Of a stretch of DNA of 64,000 nucleotides, positions 39,120-50,645 are shown one piece after another. The DNA is taken from the NCBI RefSeq assembly GCF_030269925.1, contig NC_085130.1:8506501-8570500 (forward strand). The letters are read 5' to 3'. The notes below the pieces were generated by a model. It was not told the DNA's origin. It ran no database searches and saw only the letters and a list, made by a program, of their open reading frames with translations. Source of the DNA: Bombyx mori. Its lineage: Eukaryota; Arthropoda; Insecta; Lepidoptera; Bombycidae. Position numbers and translations under genes: made by a program. Positions within the stretch are counted from its first letter, which is position 1, and every line of letters starts with the position of its first letter.

Positions 39120-40742
39120 TTACCGGCGGAGTGAGGGGAGGACGTACGTATTTAATGACGCGTATACGTCGGCGTATTCCTGCACAACGGCGATAAAGTG
39201 TTGTGCAGTGGAGGCAGCGCGAATGGCGTCGCCCAAAGCGTTAACGCGCTCAAAGTTGATCGACTGAAAGAAGTCGATCGCTAAAGCGAGATTTTCGGAC
39301 GCGGTCGGAGGGCAAGTCGCGGGAGAGGGACGAGTCGCGGGGGCGGGACGAATCGCGGAGGAGGGAGTTGTAGCCGTGTTCGTGTACGGCAGCGGTTTCG
39401 CCCAGGCCGAGACACTGGGCACCGCCGCCGGAACGAACGCTGGCTTAGCCTGCGACGCAGAGGGTGCCGAGGCTTTGATGTCTGGGCCGGAAGCTCGGAG
39501 GCGGTTTTGGCGGGCGACGCGGCGATTTATTTTCGGGGCTCGGGGGCATCCGCGGTAATTTGCGGGGTGACCCTGTGTTCGACACAGGACGCAGCTAGGC
39601 GGTTCCGTCGCGGTTTTTTGATCGCGAGTGCATAGGGCCGTGGCGTGATCGCCTAAACATTTGACGCATCGGGGGCGCGCGTGACAGTTACGGGAAGAGT
39701 GCCCGTACAATTGACAGTTATGGCACTGGCTAGGAGTGCCTTTTTTATGGGGGGCTTCGACAGCGATACCAGAGAGCCTACAGACGGTCTGTGTGTTAAA
39801 GATTTTCTTACCCTCGGGGGTAGGCTGGAGAGCGACTAGAACCATATTATATGGCTCCCTACCGCGACCGGTGTGCATACGGTGCACAGAATTCACTGGT
39901 AGGCCCTGTTCTAACAGATCGGCCTTGACGAGCTCTACATCTATCTCTTTAGGGATTCCGCGTATTACAACGCGGAGTTCGCGCTCCTCCTGAAGCGTAT
40001 AAGTGTGGAAACTTATACGCTCCTTACGGAGGTAAGAGGTGAGGGCCCTATGGTCATCAGATGAATGCACCTTTATTTGGATGCCGTTCGCGAGGTTACG
40101 GGCATTCGTGAAATTGATATTTTTGGCCTTAAGGGCCAGGGAAACTCGATCCCAAGCTGCCTTCTCTTGAAGGATTACCGGAGGAGGGGACTGGGTTTTA
40201 TTTTGTGCCACCGCACGCGGCGACGGACTGGCACGGGCTGGAGGCGCAACGGGAGTCTGGGGGCGGGGGCGCGACGCGTTCGCGGCTTTGCTAATTTTAG
40301 CGGCCGCAGGAGCTCGAGACTCCGCGGCACGCTTCTTACCCTATTGTACCAGGGTAAATCCATCCGTCGATGAGGCGGGGGCGAGGTCGACCTCCATCTC
40401 CGAGTCAGAGTCGGAGGACGAGGAGGCGGGCGCAGGTGACCTACGAGCAGGTGTTTTAGAGGGCGCTACGGAGGCCGCGGATGAACGCACAGCTGGAACG
40501 GTGGCCACGGCGGACGACGCAGCAGTTTTACTCGCCAGTATAGGCGACGCGGGAACGGCAGGCACGACGGAGGCTGCGGTGCTCGATGCAGAAGCTTTGC
40601 ACGCAGGTACAGGCGACGCAGGAGCAGCGAGGTCGGCGGAGTCCACGAGAGGGCTTGCTGTGTGGTCGGCCTTGAAGGCCAGAAACTCGGAAGTGAGCTT
40701 TGGGTAGCGAAGCCGGAGAAATTCCGCGAATACAGCGTCTAT
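39120..40742 (-). pseudogene. Jockey ORF1 (nucleic-acid-binding), nonsense and start lost
   Basis: Three zinc knuckles (CHNCQLYGHSSRNC, CVKCLGDHATALC, CVLCRTQGHPANYRGC) follow a PRE-type domain with RELRVVIRGIPKE. A TAG at 40341-40343 stands where the intact copy has a lysine after TLVQ. The start codon is ATA (40740-40742). A downstream ATG at 40211 leaves 363 residues with the knuckles. Confidence 0.85.
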
Positions 40743-41149
40743 TATGGATACGTGCCCAGGTGGGGCTGCCCCGGGACTTTGAATACACTCGCCTTGCGGC
40801 GAGGCCCCAATTTTTCGGAACTGAGCGGTTCTATTGAACACAGGTGGCGATGCGGCGTGATTACTACAGGACAAAGAAAAAACACAACAAAACAGGGATA
40901 ACAAAAAGAAACAGAACAAATAAACACTTCCTGGAAAACGGTTTGTCGGCAGATGTACCACGAACACAGAAATAACAAAAAGAAACAAAACAAATAAAAA
41001 CTTCCAAAAAAAACACTTGGTCGGCAGATGTACCACGAACACAGGCCGCGCGAACAATAGCCGGGCTAACAAAAGCCGGGCGAACAAAGGCCGGGCGATC
41101 GAGTGGTCGATGGGCACGTCCGCACGTGACGAGTGCCTCTATCGGAATG

Positions 41150-41265
41150 ATGACTGACTGACTGATAACTGATATAATGTATGGCTGTATCGCAGCAAAA
41201 ATTCTATAGGTACCACAAGTAATTACGCAAATCGATGAGTTCGCGTTGAAAATTTTTTCAACACG
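41150..41265. other. Flank of the Jockey insertion
   Basis: tgactgactgactgataact carries the right copy of the target duplication. Nothing else seen. Confidence 0.5.
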
Positions 41266-41269
41266 ATAT

Positions 41270-41606
41270 TGTTACGCCGATAATTCTAACTCCATCTGAC
41301 GTCGAAGAGCCCTTGAGAAGCGTAACGCCATCTATTATCAAATAGCGAAAACACATATTGAAACGACTCGCCTTATGCGGAATGTTCTCGATCGTTGTAG
41401 AGTTGTCATGTCGACTATAAACGCGTTGCAGAGATGAAACGAAAGCAGTTAGTAATCGGATCTAATCGAAGCGAAACAGCGAACGGGTCACTTGAAGCGA
41501 AGCGGAAGAAGTGAATTACGAATTGTAAAGTGTTTTAAGTGTTAAATATAGTTTTAATTTGTACTTCGGTGGAAGTTTTATTTATCCCGAACCCCAACGC
41601 GTAATA
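41270..41606. mobile_element. Candidate solo LTR, 337 bp
   Basis: Starts tgttacgccg and ends aacgcgtaata, so the ends are near-inverted (TGTTACGC / GCGTAATA). Flanked by ATAT (41266-41269 and 41607-41610). Its sequence (gtgttttaagtgttaaatat, tgtacttcggtgg) and GC content differ from its surroundings. No internal retroelement genes adjoin. Strand not fixed. Confidence 0.5.
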
Positions 41607-41623
41607 ATATTATTAATATTTCA

Positions 41624-41762
41624 TGGAAGGCGTTCGTGGTTATGTTTTTAGCAAGTATTTCCTGTGAAAAAATAGTATCTGCCTGCGGGATTCGAACACC
41701 GGCACAGATGCTTTGCTCGTTAGAAGCATACCGGGCGTCTTAGCCTTAAAGCCACGACGACT
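41624..41762 (-). mobile_element. Bm1-like tRNA head, diverged
   Basis: gcgggattcgaacaccggc (B box, minus) and cttaaagccacgacgac (A box side). Only the head remains. Confidence 0.55.
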
Positions 41763-41906
41763 TACTACAATCGAAGATTTCTGTATATCCAAAGGGGTTT
41801 TAATATGATGTATTTTCATCATGTAACTACTTGACCTATTTCAATACTTCATTCTTGTTTAAAAGCTTATCTAAAAATGTCATATTTTAACCTCAAAAAA
41901 TTTAAT

Positions 41907-42052
41907 CCTTCTTCAAACGAGGCTTGTGGACAGTATTAAGCGGTAGGCAGTGGCTTGGCTCTGCCTATCGCATTGCTATAGTCCATGGGCGACGGTAACC
42001 ACTCACCATCAGGTGCGCCGTATACTCGTCTGCCTAAAGGGCAATAAAAAAA
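41907..42052 (+). mobile_element. LINE 3' tail, family B
   Basis: ccttcttcaaacgaggcttg, ggtaggcagtggcttggctc and aagggcaataaaaaa. Confidence 0.7.
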
Positions 42053-42375
42053 TTTAGTTTCTGCCAATGCACGACTGCCATTCAAACTGACTACTCATTG
42101 CATAAACTCGTTCTGTTGAAAGCTCGAGGAAATATCATTAGTAGACGTTTGCCGGGGAGGGAGCTTTCTTCAATATTACTCGATTAATTGGAACTTATGG
42201 TTTCTTTATTTTATATCTCGTAGATACATTAGAACATCTTAAATAAAGGTTTTGCTTCTCTTTGACTATGCCAAGTGTGGACAGTATAAATAGTCCAGTT
42301 GAGACTTTGATGTAAAGGTTCACGGTGGATGAAGGTTTAATACTGTAGTCACTCCAGCAGCTGTTTAACGAGCAG
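42053..42375. other. Intergenic DNA, nothing recognised
   Basis: No feature supported. Confidence 0.4.
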
Positions 42376-42614
42376 ACTGGTGGTAGGACCTCTTGTGAGT
42401 CCGCGCGGGTCGGTACCACCACCCTGCCTATTTCTGCCGTGAAGCAGCAATGCGTTTTGGTTTGAAGGGTGGGGCAGCCGTTGTAACTATACTTGAGAAC
42501 TTATATCTTAAGGTGGGTGGCGCATTTACGTTGCAGATATCTATGGGCTCCTGTAACCACTTAAAATCAGGTGGGCTGTGAGCTCGTCCACCAACCTAAG
42601 CAATAAAAAAAAAA
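42376..42614 (+). mobile_element. Bm1 SINE, head missing
   Basis: actggtggtaggacctcttg to cctaagcaataaaaaaa. Confidence 0.85.
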
Positions 42615-43124
42615 GACAGTAGTTTCCAGAGCATTAAAAGCGTGCCAGAAAAAACAAAGTTTCCGAAAAAGCACATTTAATTGGAATACCTACACATACC
42701 TAATATTCCTGTGTCGTAAGTGTATAATAATCTACATTTAAAAATAAATGTAACAAATTTTATACGATATCTCTTTAAGCTGTGTTTTAACAAAAAAGAA
42801 AAAAAAGAGAATGAAAACATAAAAAATGTGAAGTGCTTTTATCTCTACTATTTAGTTTTTTTTTTTTCGGTAAAAGCACGTAAAGTAAGGTAGGCTCGGA
42901 GTAAATCTGTTTGAAGGGCGTTTATGACACGGTACACAAATTTGGGTACTTTTTCTGTACGATAAAGGCTTACACAGCTTAACACTTTTTTGGGCCCCGG
43001 CTCCCAAAACCAGCTACTTCCATTTTACTCCAAACGGAACGGAGCCGTTCGGATTATTGGTAATCCAGATCTCACGGATATTTTGCAATCTTTAGTGCTT
43101 TGTTCTTTCTCTTCTAAATTCTTT
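42615..43124. other. Intergenic DNA, nothing recognised
   Basis: AT-rich with no feature supported. Confidence 0.4.
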
Positions 43125-43400
43125 CTATTCTAAATCTGATTTAGCAGTTACTATCGCTCCTCCTCCTCGCGTCGATTTCATCAGATTTTCCCGTACGATT
43201 TCCCTCAATCTGCTGCGATCCTTAGCTTCATGAAGGGCATTGTGGAAGTTGATATTTAGAGAAGATCGTATTTGGTCCGACCATCTCGTGGGACTGCGTC
43301 CTCTGGGACGTTTGCCTGTCACCATCAGCTGTTCTAGATTATGACCCTCTTTACGAGCAATATGTCCGAAGAATTCCAGCACTCTACGAAGGCATCAAGG
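43125..43400 (-). mobile_element. LINE RT C-terminal fragment
   Basis: The minus strand reads EFFGHIARKEGHNLEQLMVT, then GKRPRGRSPTRWSDQI and an end with LREIVRENL. This is the classic tail of a non-LTR reverse transcriptase. 5'-truncated. Confidence 0.7.
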
Positions 43401-44249
43401 AAGTGAAAAATGCAACTTATGCAATTATAATTAGACAATAATAAGTTTAATATTAAAACAATAATTAAAATAAGACGCTATATTTATTAGCATTAACAAA
43501 AGCAAAACATTAACTGTCCCCTTCATACTCATAAGGTAGACCGCGCGAAAGAGAGATGGGCAGACTTTCCATGATGCGCATGCAGTGAGACGTCACGCCG
43601 CGCGCTTATTCACAAACACTACATAAACGCCACGTGTGAATGTGTTGAACGCGAGCTACATGGTAGGCGGAGTGGGGGTGTTAAGTTTTATTTTCCTTAC
43701 AGAATTTCTTGATTCAGTCGCCGGGCTCAAAGCCCGCGATAAAAGCTATGCAATAGCTTAAAATCCTTGATATTCCTGATGCTTATGTGTAATGGTAACT
43801 GCAGTGATGATCAGCAGTTGGCATTATAAGCATCTGCCTTCGAAGACAATAAAAATATATCAAACCTAATGCCAGTGTGGCTGAAATGAAATTGGCTGAA
43901 ATTAAAAATGGCATCATTTACGCTGTGGTCTCCAATGGCTAATTAACATCACGTGGGCTGCAATCATCCCAATGACGACACTATAAAACCGATCTGCATA
44001 TCTATGACGATAAATATTCTAAAATTCACTTTAAAAACGACATAATTCCTGTACCGTCCTATAAAATTTTATTCACAATTTAAACGCCAATAATGTTAAA
44101 CCGTACGAAAAACGACCGTCCAAAGTTAATAGGACGGAATCACTTACTGTTTCTCAGGGCTTACGTCAGCCCATCCTAAGCCCGATAGTTATTACATGTG
44201 TTTAGCTTTTTAACGGAGACCGGCGAAAATATTCTCCAAGAGCGTGAAC
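43401..44249. other. Intergenic DNA, unassigned
   Basis: A GC-richer piece (about 43540-43680, with gcgcatgcagtgagacgtca) could be a repeat I cannot name. No gene seen. Confidence 0.35.
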
Positions 44250-44672
44250 TTTTTTTTTATAGCTTAGATGGGTGGATAAGCTCACAGCCCACCTGGTGTT
44301 AAGTGGCTACTGGAGCCCATAGACATTTATAATGTAAATGCGCAACCCATGTTGAGTTAGAAGTTCTAAGGTCTCAGTATAGTTACAACGGCTGCCCCAC
44401 CTTTCGAACCGAAACGCATTACTACTACACGGTAGAAATAGGCAGGGCGATGGTACCTACTCGTGCGGACTCACAAGAGGTCCTACCACCAGTAATTCCG
44501 CAAATTATAATTTTTGCGGGTTTGATTTTTATTACACGATGTTATTCCTTCACCGTGGAAGTCAATCATGAACATTTGTTGAGTACGTGTTTCATTAGAA
44601 AATTTGGTATCCGCCTGGAATTCGAACAACACGAATGCACCTGACGTCTTATCCTTTAAGCCAAGACGACTT
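44250..44672 (-). mobile_element. Bm1 SINE, nearly full length
   Basis: A poly-T run, the tail block, then tccttcaccgtggaagtcaa, tggaattcgaacaacacgaa and cgtcttatcctttaagcc (tRNA head, minus). Confidence 0.85.
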
Positions 44673-44676
44673 TCCG

Positions 44677-44885
44677 TATGGGCTCGGCGAGTAAATCAAC
44701 CCAAAGACACAGCCCAGTGAGCTTATCTCCGGATCTTCTTAATGGGTCCCGTTTCTGATCCGATGGTAGATTCTGCGAAGCACTACTCCTGCTGGGGTTA
44801 ATGTTAGCAACGTCGTCAAGGTAGAGCCCCGTGAGCTCACCTACTAGTTCTGTGAATCTAGTATGACCCTCGGGGTTACTAGAGT
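44677..44885 (+). mobile_element. LINE 3' end, family C
   Basis: tatgggctcggcgagtaaat, gattctgcgaagcactactc and gtgagctcacctactag. Confidence 0.65.
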
Positions 44886-44968
44886 AGATCACACAAGACA
44901 TTTAAGTGCTCTCTTTAGTAAAATTTCTCTCAAATCCCTGTCAATTTGTTGTGGTATATAAGGAGTTA

Positions 44969-45089
44969 TTTTTTCTTTTTTATTGCCCTTGTAGGCAAAC
45001 GAGTATACGGCCCACCTGATGGTGAGTGGTTACCGTCGCCCATGGACTTCAGCAATGTCAGGGGCAGAGCCAAGCTGCTGCCTACCGCT
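44969..45089 (-). mobile_element. LINE 3' tail, family B
   Basis: tattgcccttgtaggcaaac through gccaagctgctgcctaccgc. Confidence 0.7.
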
Positions 45090-45099
45090 ATCAGATCTA

Positions 45100-45236
45100 C
45101 GTGGGTAGATTCTGCGAAGCACTGCTCTTTCTAGGGCTAGTGATAGCAACGTCCTCAGGTTAGAACCCCGTGCGCTCACTTACTTGTTCAGTTACGTTGG
45201 CATAGCTTCTAGGCTACCAGCTAAGCAGGAAATAAG
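45100..45236 (+). mobile_element. LINE 3' end, family C, partial
   Basis: gtagattctgcgaagcactg, agaaccccgtgcgctcac and ctaggctaccagc. Confidence 0.6.
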
Positions 45237-46068
45237 GTACTATGTCCAGCTAGATGGACGTACCTACCCACATAGGTGGCTAATATTTTTATAAATCGAA
45301 CGTGTTTTGTTTCTCTTGTGTAAAACATACTGCAAAGCTAATGATGTTTTTTTAGTCCTTCCAATGAAAATAGCCCCCGTATTTCATGAAATGATTGTCT
45401 TGTTTATTACATAAACATCCTGTTTCCGGTTGTCCAATCAGCGTTAAGGAGAAGCCTGCTCTTTGTTTGCTAGACGCACATTCGTTTGTTATAATATTTA
45501 TTTATGTTGTTACCAAAGCTTGTATTTAGCGCTTCCCGATCCTCTTGAGGGTTTTTGAAGCTATACTGGTTTAGGCGCGTTATGAAAAATTGATGAGAGT
45601 GAAATTTTACGATGCGCGCGCACCGTAACACAAAATTTACAGAATGAAGTTGCCCACTAAATCGCTCAATACAATACGACCGACGTAACTTGGCGAGTCT
45701 GAATATAGCCGCAGGTGAACTTTCCGAACCGTACCGAGAATTACCGAATTTATACGATGTCAAGAAAAGGTCCCATATGCGTGTTTGAGGATGTTGTTTA
45801 ATCGATTTTTTTTCAAATTGATTAAAATTTAAATAAAAAAAAAAAAAATTCAATAAAAAAAGGTATAACTTCTTACGCGCGTACATAAGTACACGCACCC
45901 TTTTTATCCCGCAGAGCCGTCGCGTTCTTGCAGTTTCTTCAAAAATAAAATGAGAAGCTTGTTATCCGAAATTAAAAATAAGTTTACGGGATCTGTGACG
46001 TCATTAAGAGCCAAACTACGTATAACATCATTACACAACATATTATATTATGATCGGTGTTTCCCATA
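45237..46068. other. Intergenic DNA, nothing supported
   Basis: A 142-codon minus strand ORF (45470-45898) is open but has low-complexity Phe/Lys/Asn composition. I do not call it a gene. Confidence 0.4.
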
Positions 46069-46400
46069 TTCGATCCTGTAGACCGAATGGTAAACAGTCG
46101 ACGTCGCCCTAAGCCCGTCATTACGGATCCTCCCGATCCATTAACGGTGCTTTTAGGTACGACAAGCACCGGTCACCGTCCTCGTCGAATCCGTTGCTTG
46201 CGACGAAGGTTTCGACGAGTAAATAAGCTCACAGATACATTCCACTGAGTTTCTCGCCGGATCTGCTTAATGGGTCGCGTTTGAGATCCGATGGTAGATT
46301 CTGCGAAGCACTGCTCTTGCTAGGGCCAGTGTTAGCAACACTCCGGGTTTGAGCCCCGTGAGCTCACCTACTAGTTCGTTGAATCTAAAATAGCCCCTCT
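46069..46400 (+). mobile_element. LINE 3' end with RT C-terminus, family C
   Basis: tgtagaccgaatggtaaaca encodes DRMVNSRRRPK, then VITDPPDPLTVLLGTTST, as at 903. The 3'UTR to gagctcacctactagttcg follows. Confidence 0.7.
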
Positions 46401-47938
46401 ATCTTTGTAAGCAAGTTTTAATTCGTAATTAACAAATCTCTGTAATTTAAACTTCCTTGTGCCAAGAAAATTGCCAGAAAACCGGTCTTCGATTATGATA
46501 ATGACTATGGTAAAACCTTTCCTCTGTGTCTCATTGTGGGGGTCTGCAAGTAAATGACATTTTCATGACGTGTCTCGGACGCTGGTTAGTACGGATAGCG
46601 GCTTTTGGTAAAATCTTTAGTTTAGTTGAAGAATTCTTGTTGACACTTTCTATTGCATTGGCGATAGCTTCAAATAAATCTGGAAACTTTAGCTTTGTTC
46701 TTTCCAAACAGTAGCGATAATAAGGTTTGTTGATCGTGACTCTAATGGTTACTGAGAGGTCTCAGTTTGGATCGCGGTAATCACAGTTTGTATGGAAGAG
46801 ACCAGAATGCCGAAACAACTACAATACGGTAAACCCAATGGCTTCAGAAGTCGTAGCTCCAAACTCAGATGGTGTCAAACAATAGAAGGAGAGAGCTACT
46901 ACTGAAGGAGTCTTGAGAAATATAATAAACCGGGCTAATCCACCCTTGGGCGTAAGGCCTAAGATGATGATGATATCATATTAAAAACCACAAGAAACTT
47001 TTGTAATAATGCTCCTGTGTCCAACTCATTTCGTTTAACTGAAGCTAACGCCTTAGGCGTACACGAATCGTTAATATTACTCAACTAAGCGCTTTCATGA
47101 GTTCAGCTTGCTAATTCGATCTCAGCGCTCAGAGATATTGCTATTGAAAATCGAAACGAAAAGCTCGGAATTGTAAAATTAGAATTCGGTGAAAAATTTA
47201 TCTGAATTATTTGATAATGAAGTGTAATTCTACAACAGTCTATATAATAAAGCCTACAATATGGCTACAACTGATTTGAAAGCTTCCATTCGAACTGATC
47301 CAAGCTAAACTGAATATTAGCTTCTAAGCTAGCGACCACTGCAAGACATAAGCTTCCTTCAAGGTTCACAGTGGCTGATCCCGCGCTTCTCATTCAACAT
47401 TTTTGCGCAATGCTCTTTGAGGTCGTCGGTCCATCTTGCGGAAGGTCTACCATCTTGTGGAAGGTCTACTTCTTCTGCGTCTTTTGGTCCGCGGCCGCAA
47501 AACTTTATGGCTTCACTGAATAAAGCTCTCCCGAATTATCCAAAGTGTGATTTGTGGCAAAAGTCTTCTTCTTCAAAAGTCTTCTTTGTAGCGAAATCAC
47601 ATCTCAACAACACATCAATAGCCCAAGCTGCTCCTTTGGATATGAATATAAGTCTCTCTCCATACAAAGCCATCGCGATATTCTCGCTATGGTCACAACG
47701 AACATTATTAAAACATTAGTGTGGAAAGAAAAATGTATTTTTGACTACGGATAACGTTCGGGGTTTTGCTTTTAAGCCTACGACAAGATATTAAAACTGC
47801 AGGAAGTGTGTCCTAAAAATAAAACAAAGAGAAGCTTTTTATCTTTGTCAGAAAAAAGCATGGAGATGTATAGTTATAAGTCAGGGGATGACAAGGCCAT
47901 CATCAGTTCCCAGTAATACTTAGACGAAATAGATGAAG
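46401..47938. other. Intergenic DNA, possible old LINE remnants
   Basis: 46920-46975 (taatccacccttgggcgtaa, then gatgatgatgat) resembles an RTE-type 3' end. Around 47430 the minus strand gives GRPSARWTDD, like an RT C-terminus. Both are weak. Confidence 0.3.
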
Positions 47939-48192
47939 TTTACTGGTCGTAGGACCTGTTGTGAGTCCGCACGTGTAGGTACCACCACCCCGCCTATTTC
48001 TGCCGTGAAGCAGTAATGTGTTTCGGTTTGAAGGGTTGCAGCCGGGCGCTGCCGTTGTAATTATACTTGATATCTTAGAACTCATATCTCAAGGTGGGTG
48101 GCGACATTTACATTGTAGATGTATATGGGCTCCAGTAACCACTTAACACCAGGTTGGCTGTGAGCTCGTCTACCCATCTAAGCAATAAAAAA
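47939..48192 (+). mobile_element. Bm1 SINE, head missing
   Basis: tactggtcgtaggacctgtt to catctaagcaataaaaaa, with a small duplication near gcagccgggcgctgccg. Confidence 0.8.
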
Positions 48193-49355
48193 TAAATAAT
48201 AAAAAGGTCGGATATGGTCCTGTGTAGAGCGACGTGTGATGCAACTATGTTGGGACCAAATTTAAAGGCAGGTGCTAATTGTAAGTAAATAAGCACCTAG
48301 TAAGTGTTAGTCAAATAATTCCAAGATGAAGGAATATCATCTTCAATACATATAGTGTTGCATTAGAGTCCGGTGTGTCCGTATATTGTATGGCAAAAAA
48401 AAAGATGTGTGGTGTCGTGGGACACCGGATAGGAACGAAGTTCCTTATTATAGAAATATTAATTTTAAATTATATTCGAGATATAAAGAAAATAATTCTT
48501 CGAGTAAACATTTTACAAAGTTATGAACTTTATACTAAATCAACTTTATTTTATTCACAATGATTTATAAAAAATATATAATAATAATATACAAAGAAAC
48601 AGATATTTTATAGTTATGTGAATAATATCAATAACCGTCATCGCGTAGATATTAGACACTGTATAGCCATACTAAGACTATATATAATTAATAAAAATCT
48701 TACGTTACGGACGTTTTTCCCGGTTAGGTTACCCCTCCGCATCGTCCCATAAGGAACTTCGTTTCAAAAACCGAGTGACTTATGAAGAGGAATATAACAA
48801 ATTGTTTTCTATCCGCCTGTTTGTTTGTTAACGCACTCCGGAACTACTGAACGGTTTTTTATTTTAGTTTCGCAAGTAGACAGAGATTGAGCTGAAGAAT
48901 ATAGAATTCATCCAATCTCAGTGAGAATCGCAAATCTGTGCATTTTTTTCGCGAATGATACCGGCTTCAAAGTTGGAACTATACAATTGAAATATCGCCA
49001 TCATGTCTCAAGATGCGTCTCAAGATTCACCTTGAGATATTTTAGGGTCGCTTTGACCACTTAGACCAAATTGATACTATGCTGTGTCCCCAACGCCAAA
49101 CTATCGATGACATTTAAAACTATTTAATTAAGATAATTATGAATGAATCGAACCGTAGCAAAAGCCAGTTGAAGTTCCCAAGTGAAATTACAATTCACAG
49201 TCGGGACTAAAGGCAAAGTTTAGATCACAGATAGTTTTAATGCCGGCTCCAAGCAAACCGCTTTAGATAGCGTACTGTGACAGTAAAAAAATGAGTTGAT
49301 TTTATAGGAAACATCCTTGAAACAATATATTAATTTCCAACTGATCTTATAGAGA
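48193..49355. other. Intergenic DNA, unassigned
   Basis: ggaacgaagttccttat (about 48431) and ataaggaacttcgttt (about 48760) face each other and could be ends of an unknown element. Otherwise nothing recognised. Confidence 0.3.
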
Positions 49356-49605
49356 TTTTTTTTTATTGCTCAGATGGGTGGACGAGCTCACAGCCCACCT
49401 GGTGTTAAGTGGTTACTGGAGCCCATAGACATCCACAACGCCACCCATTTTGAGATATTCATCATCATAAGTTCTAAGGTCTCAAGTATAATTACAACGG
49501 CCTACCTTACCCTTCAAACCGAAACGCATTACTGCTTCACGGCAGAAATAGGCAGGATGGTGGTACCTAACCGCGCGTACTCACAAGAGGTTCTACCACC
49601 AGTAA
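49356..49605 (-). mobile_element. Bm1 SINE, head missing
   Basis: ttttttttattgctcagatg to gaggttctaccaccagtaa. Confidence 0.85.
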
Positions 49606-50031
49606 TCACGAACAGATTGACGTATGTTTTACCCGGTATTCCGGGCTACATTACTAAAAAAGCGATGCCTTCGCTGAAAATACGTAAATTACATTCTAAA
49701 AACTTGATTCAATGATCTTCTCTACATTTGAATAAGAATTTTATCATAGCTCATGCAATTTATCTCGTTTAGTCGGCTCTCGGCATAGTTAGCTAACTTT
49801 ACGTAACTTAGATCCCATGAATACACCTGGAGCGTGAATTTTAAAGTTTAAGTACACAGAATGTAAATCTGAAATTTGATTTTTATTTAAAAATCGCGAG
49901 AAAAGTTATGTATGAGTTTGAATTTTTATTTCTTCGTTGGAAACGGGAGGGCATTGTTTTTCGTAAAAATTGCGATGGCTGTTGTTTAGATTAAAACATT
50001 ATTGTATTCGTAATAAAATTTGTATCAAATT
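49606..50031. other. Intergenic DNA, nothing recognised
   Basis: No feature supported. Confidence 0.4.
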
Positions 50032-50184
50032 CGACGAGTTCACAGTCCACCTGATGTTAAGTGATTACTGGAGCCCATAGACATCTACAAAGTAAATTCC
50101 GCCACCCACCTTGAGATATAAGTTATAAGGTCTCTAAGGTAGGACCTACCCGCGGAAACTCACAAGAGGTGCAATCACCAGTAA
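50032..50184 (-). mobile_element. Bm1 SINE fragment, internally deleted
   Basis: cgacgagttcacagtccacc through aagaggtgcaatcaccagta. The middle block with cgaaacgcattactg is missing. Confidence 0.7.
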
Positions 50185-50640
50185 ATCTTAACAGGGCAGC
50201 CTTAAACTTTTAATTAATCTTTTAATTTAATCCTTTGCCTCATTCAGATTAGAGGGCGTGCCTAGTTTGCCGCCAAAAACTGACAATCTTGGTACGAGGG
50301 ATTCGCACCATTATTAAATTGAAGACAGGAGTTCAGCATTCTGTTCTTGCACACAGATGGAAGTTCTATCCAGGAGTCATGAGGTGAAACACGCGTATCT
50401 TAACATTAAATCACGTAAGATTTCAACGTAAGGTTTTTTGTTGATATATATATTTTTGTTCAGAATTTTACGCATTAAAAAAAAAAATTTTTTGTTTCCT
50501 ATAATTAAAATAACCTGCTTGCTATGAACCATTTATTACTTTGGCGACAATATTTATGGTCGCGTATCCTTTGTTGGAAAAATAAATGAGATCCTTTGTC
50601 ACCCTGTATCAATGAATTACCAATGACTGTTTTGTGGTGC
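50185..50640. other. Intergenic DNA, nothing recognised
   Basis: No feature supported. Confidence 0.4.
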
Positions 50641-50645
50641 GTGTA

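Larger units (their letters stand above)
36006..41149 (-). mobile_element. Jockey-clade non-LTR retrotransposon, full length but broken
   Basis: About 5.1 kb. It has a poly-T (poly-A of the minus strand) at 36006, ORF2, ORF1 and a 5'UTR starting cattccgatagaggcac near 41149. The flanks share actgactgact (35995-36005; 41153-41163). It is close to the intact copy at 58.9 kb but has a lost ORF1 start, a nonsense codon in ORF1 and a 17 bp deletion in ORF2. It can probably not move by its own proteins. Confidence 0.9.

Noticed and set aside
37077..40901. Several + strand ORFs inside the minus Jockey element, and minus ORFs inside the plus copy
   Set aside because: They are antisense shadows of ORF1/ORF2 with Ser/Arg/Gly-rich composition.
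44656..44901. 81-codon minus strand ORF with GELTGLYLD
   Set aside because: Antisense of a LINE family C 3'UTR. The same frame occurs at 1071 and 27976 for the same reason.
45470..45898. 142-codon minus strand ORF
   Set aside because: Low-complexity Phe/Lys/Asn start and no recognisable domain; likely chance openness.
47417..47719. 100-codon + strand ORF
   Set aside because: The opposite strand shows weak LINE-like C-terminal residues. The + frame has no recognisable family.
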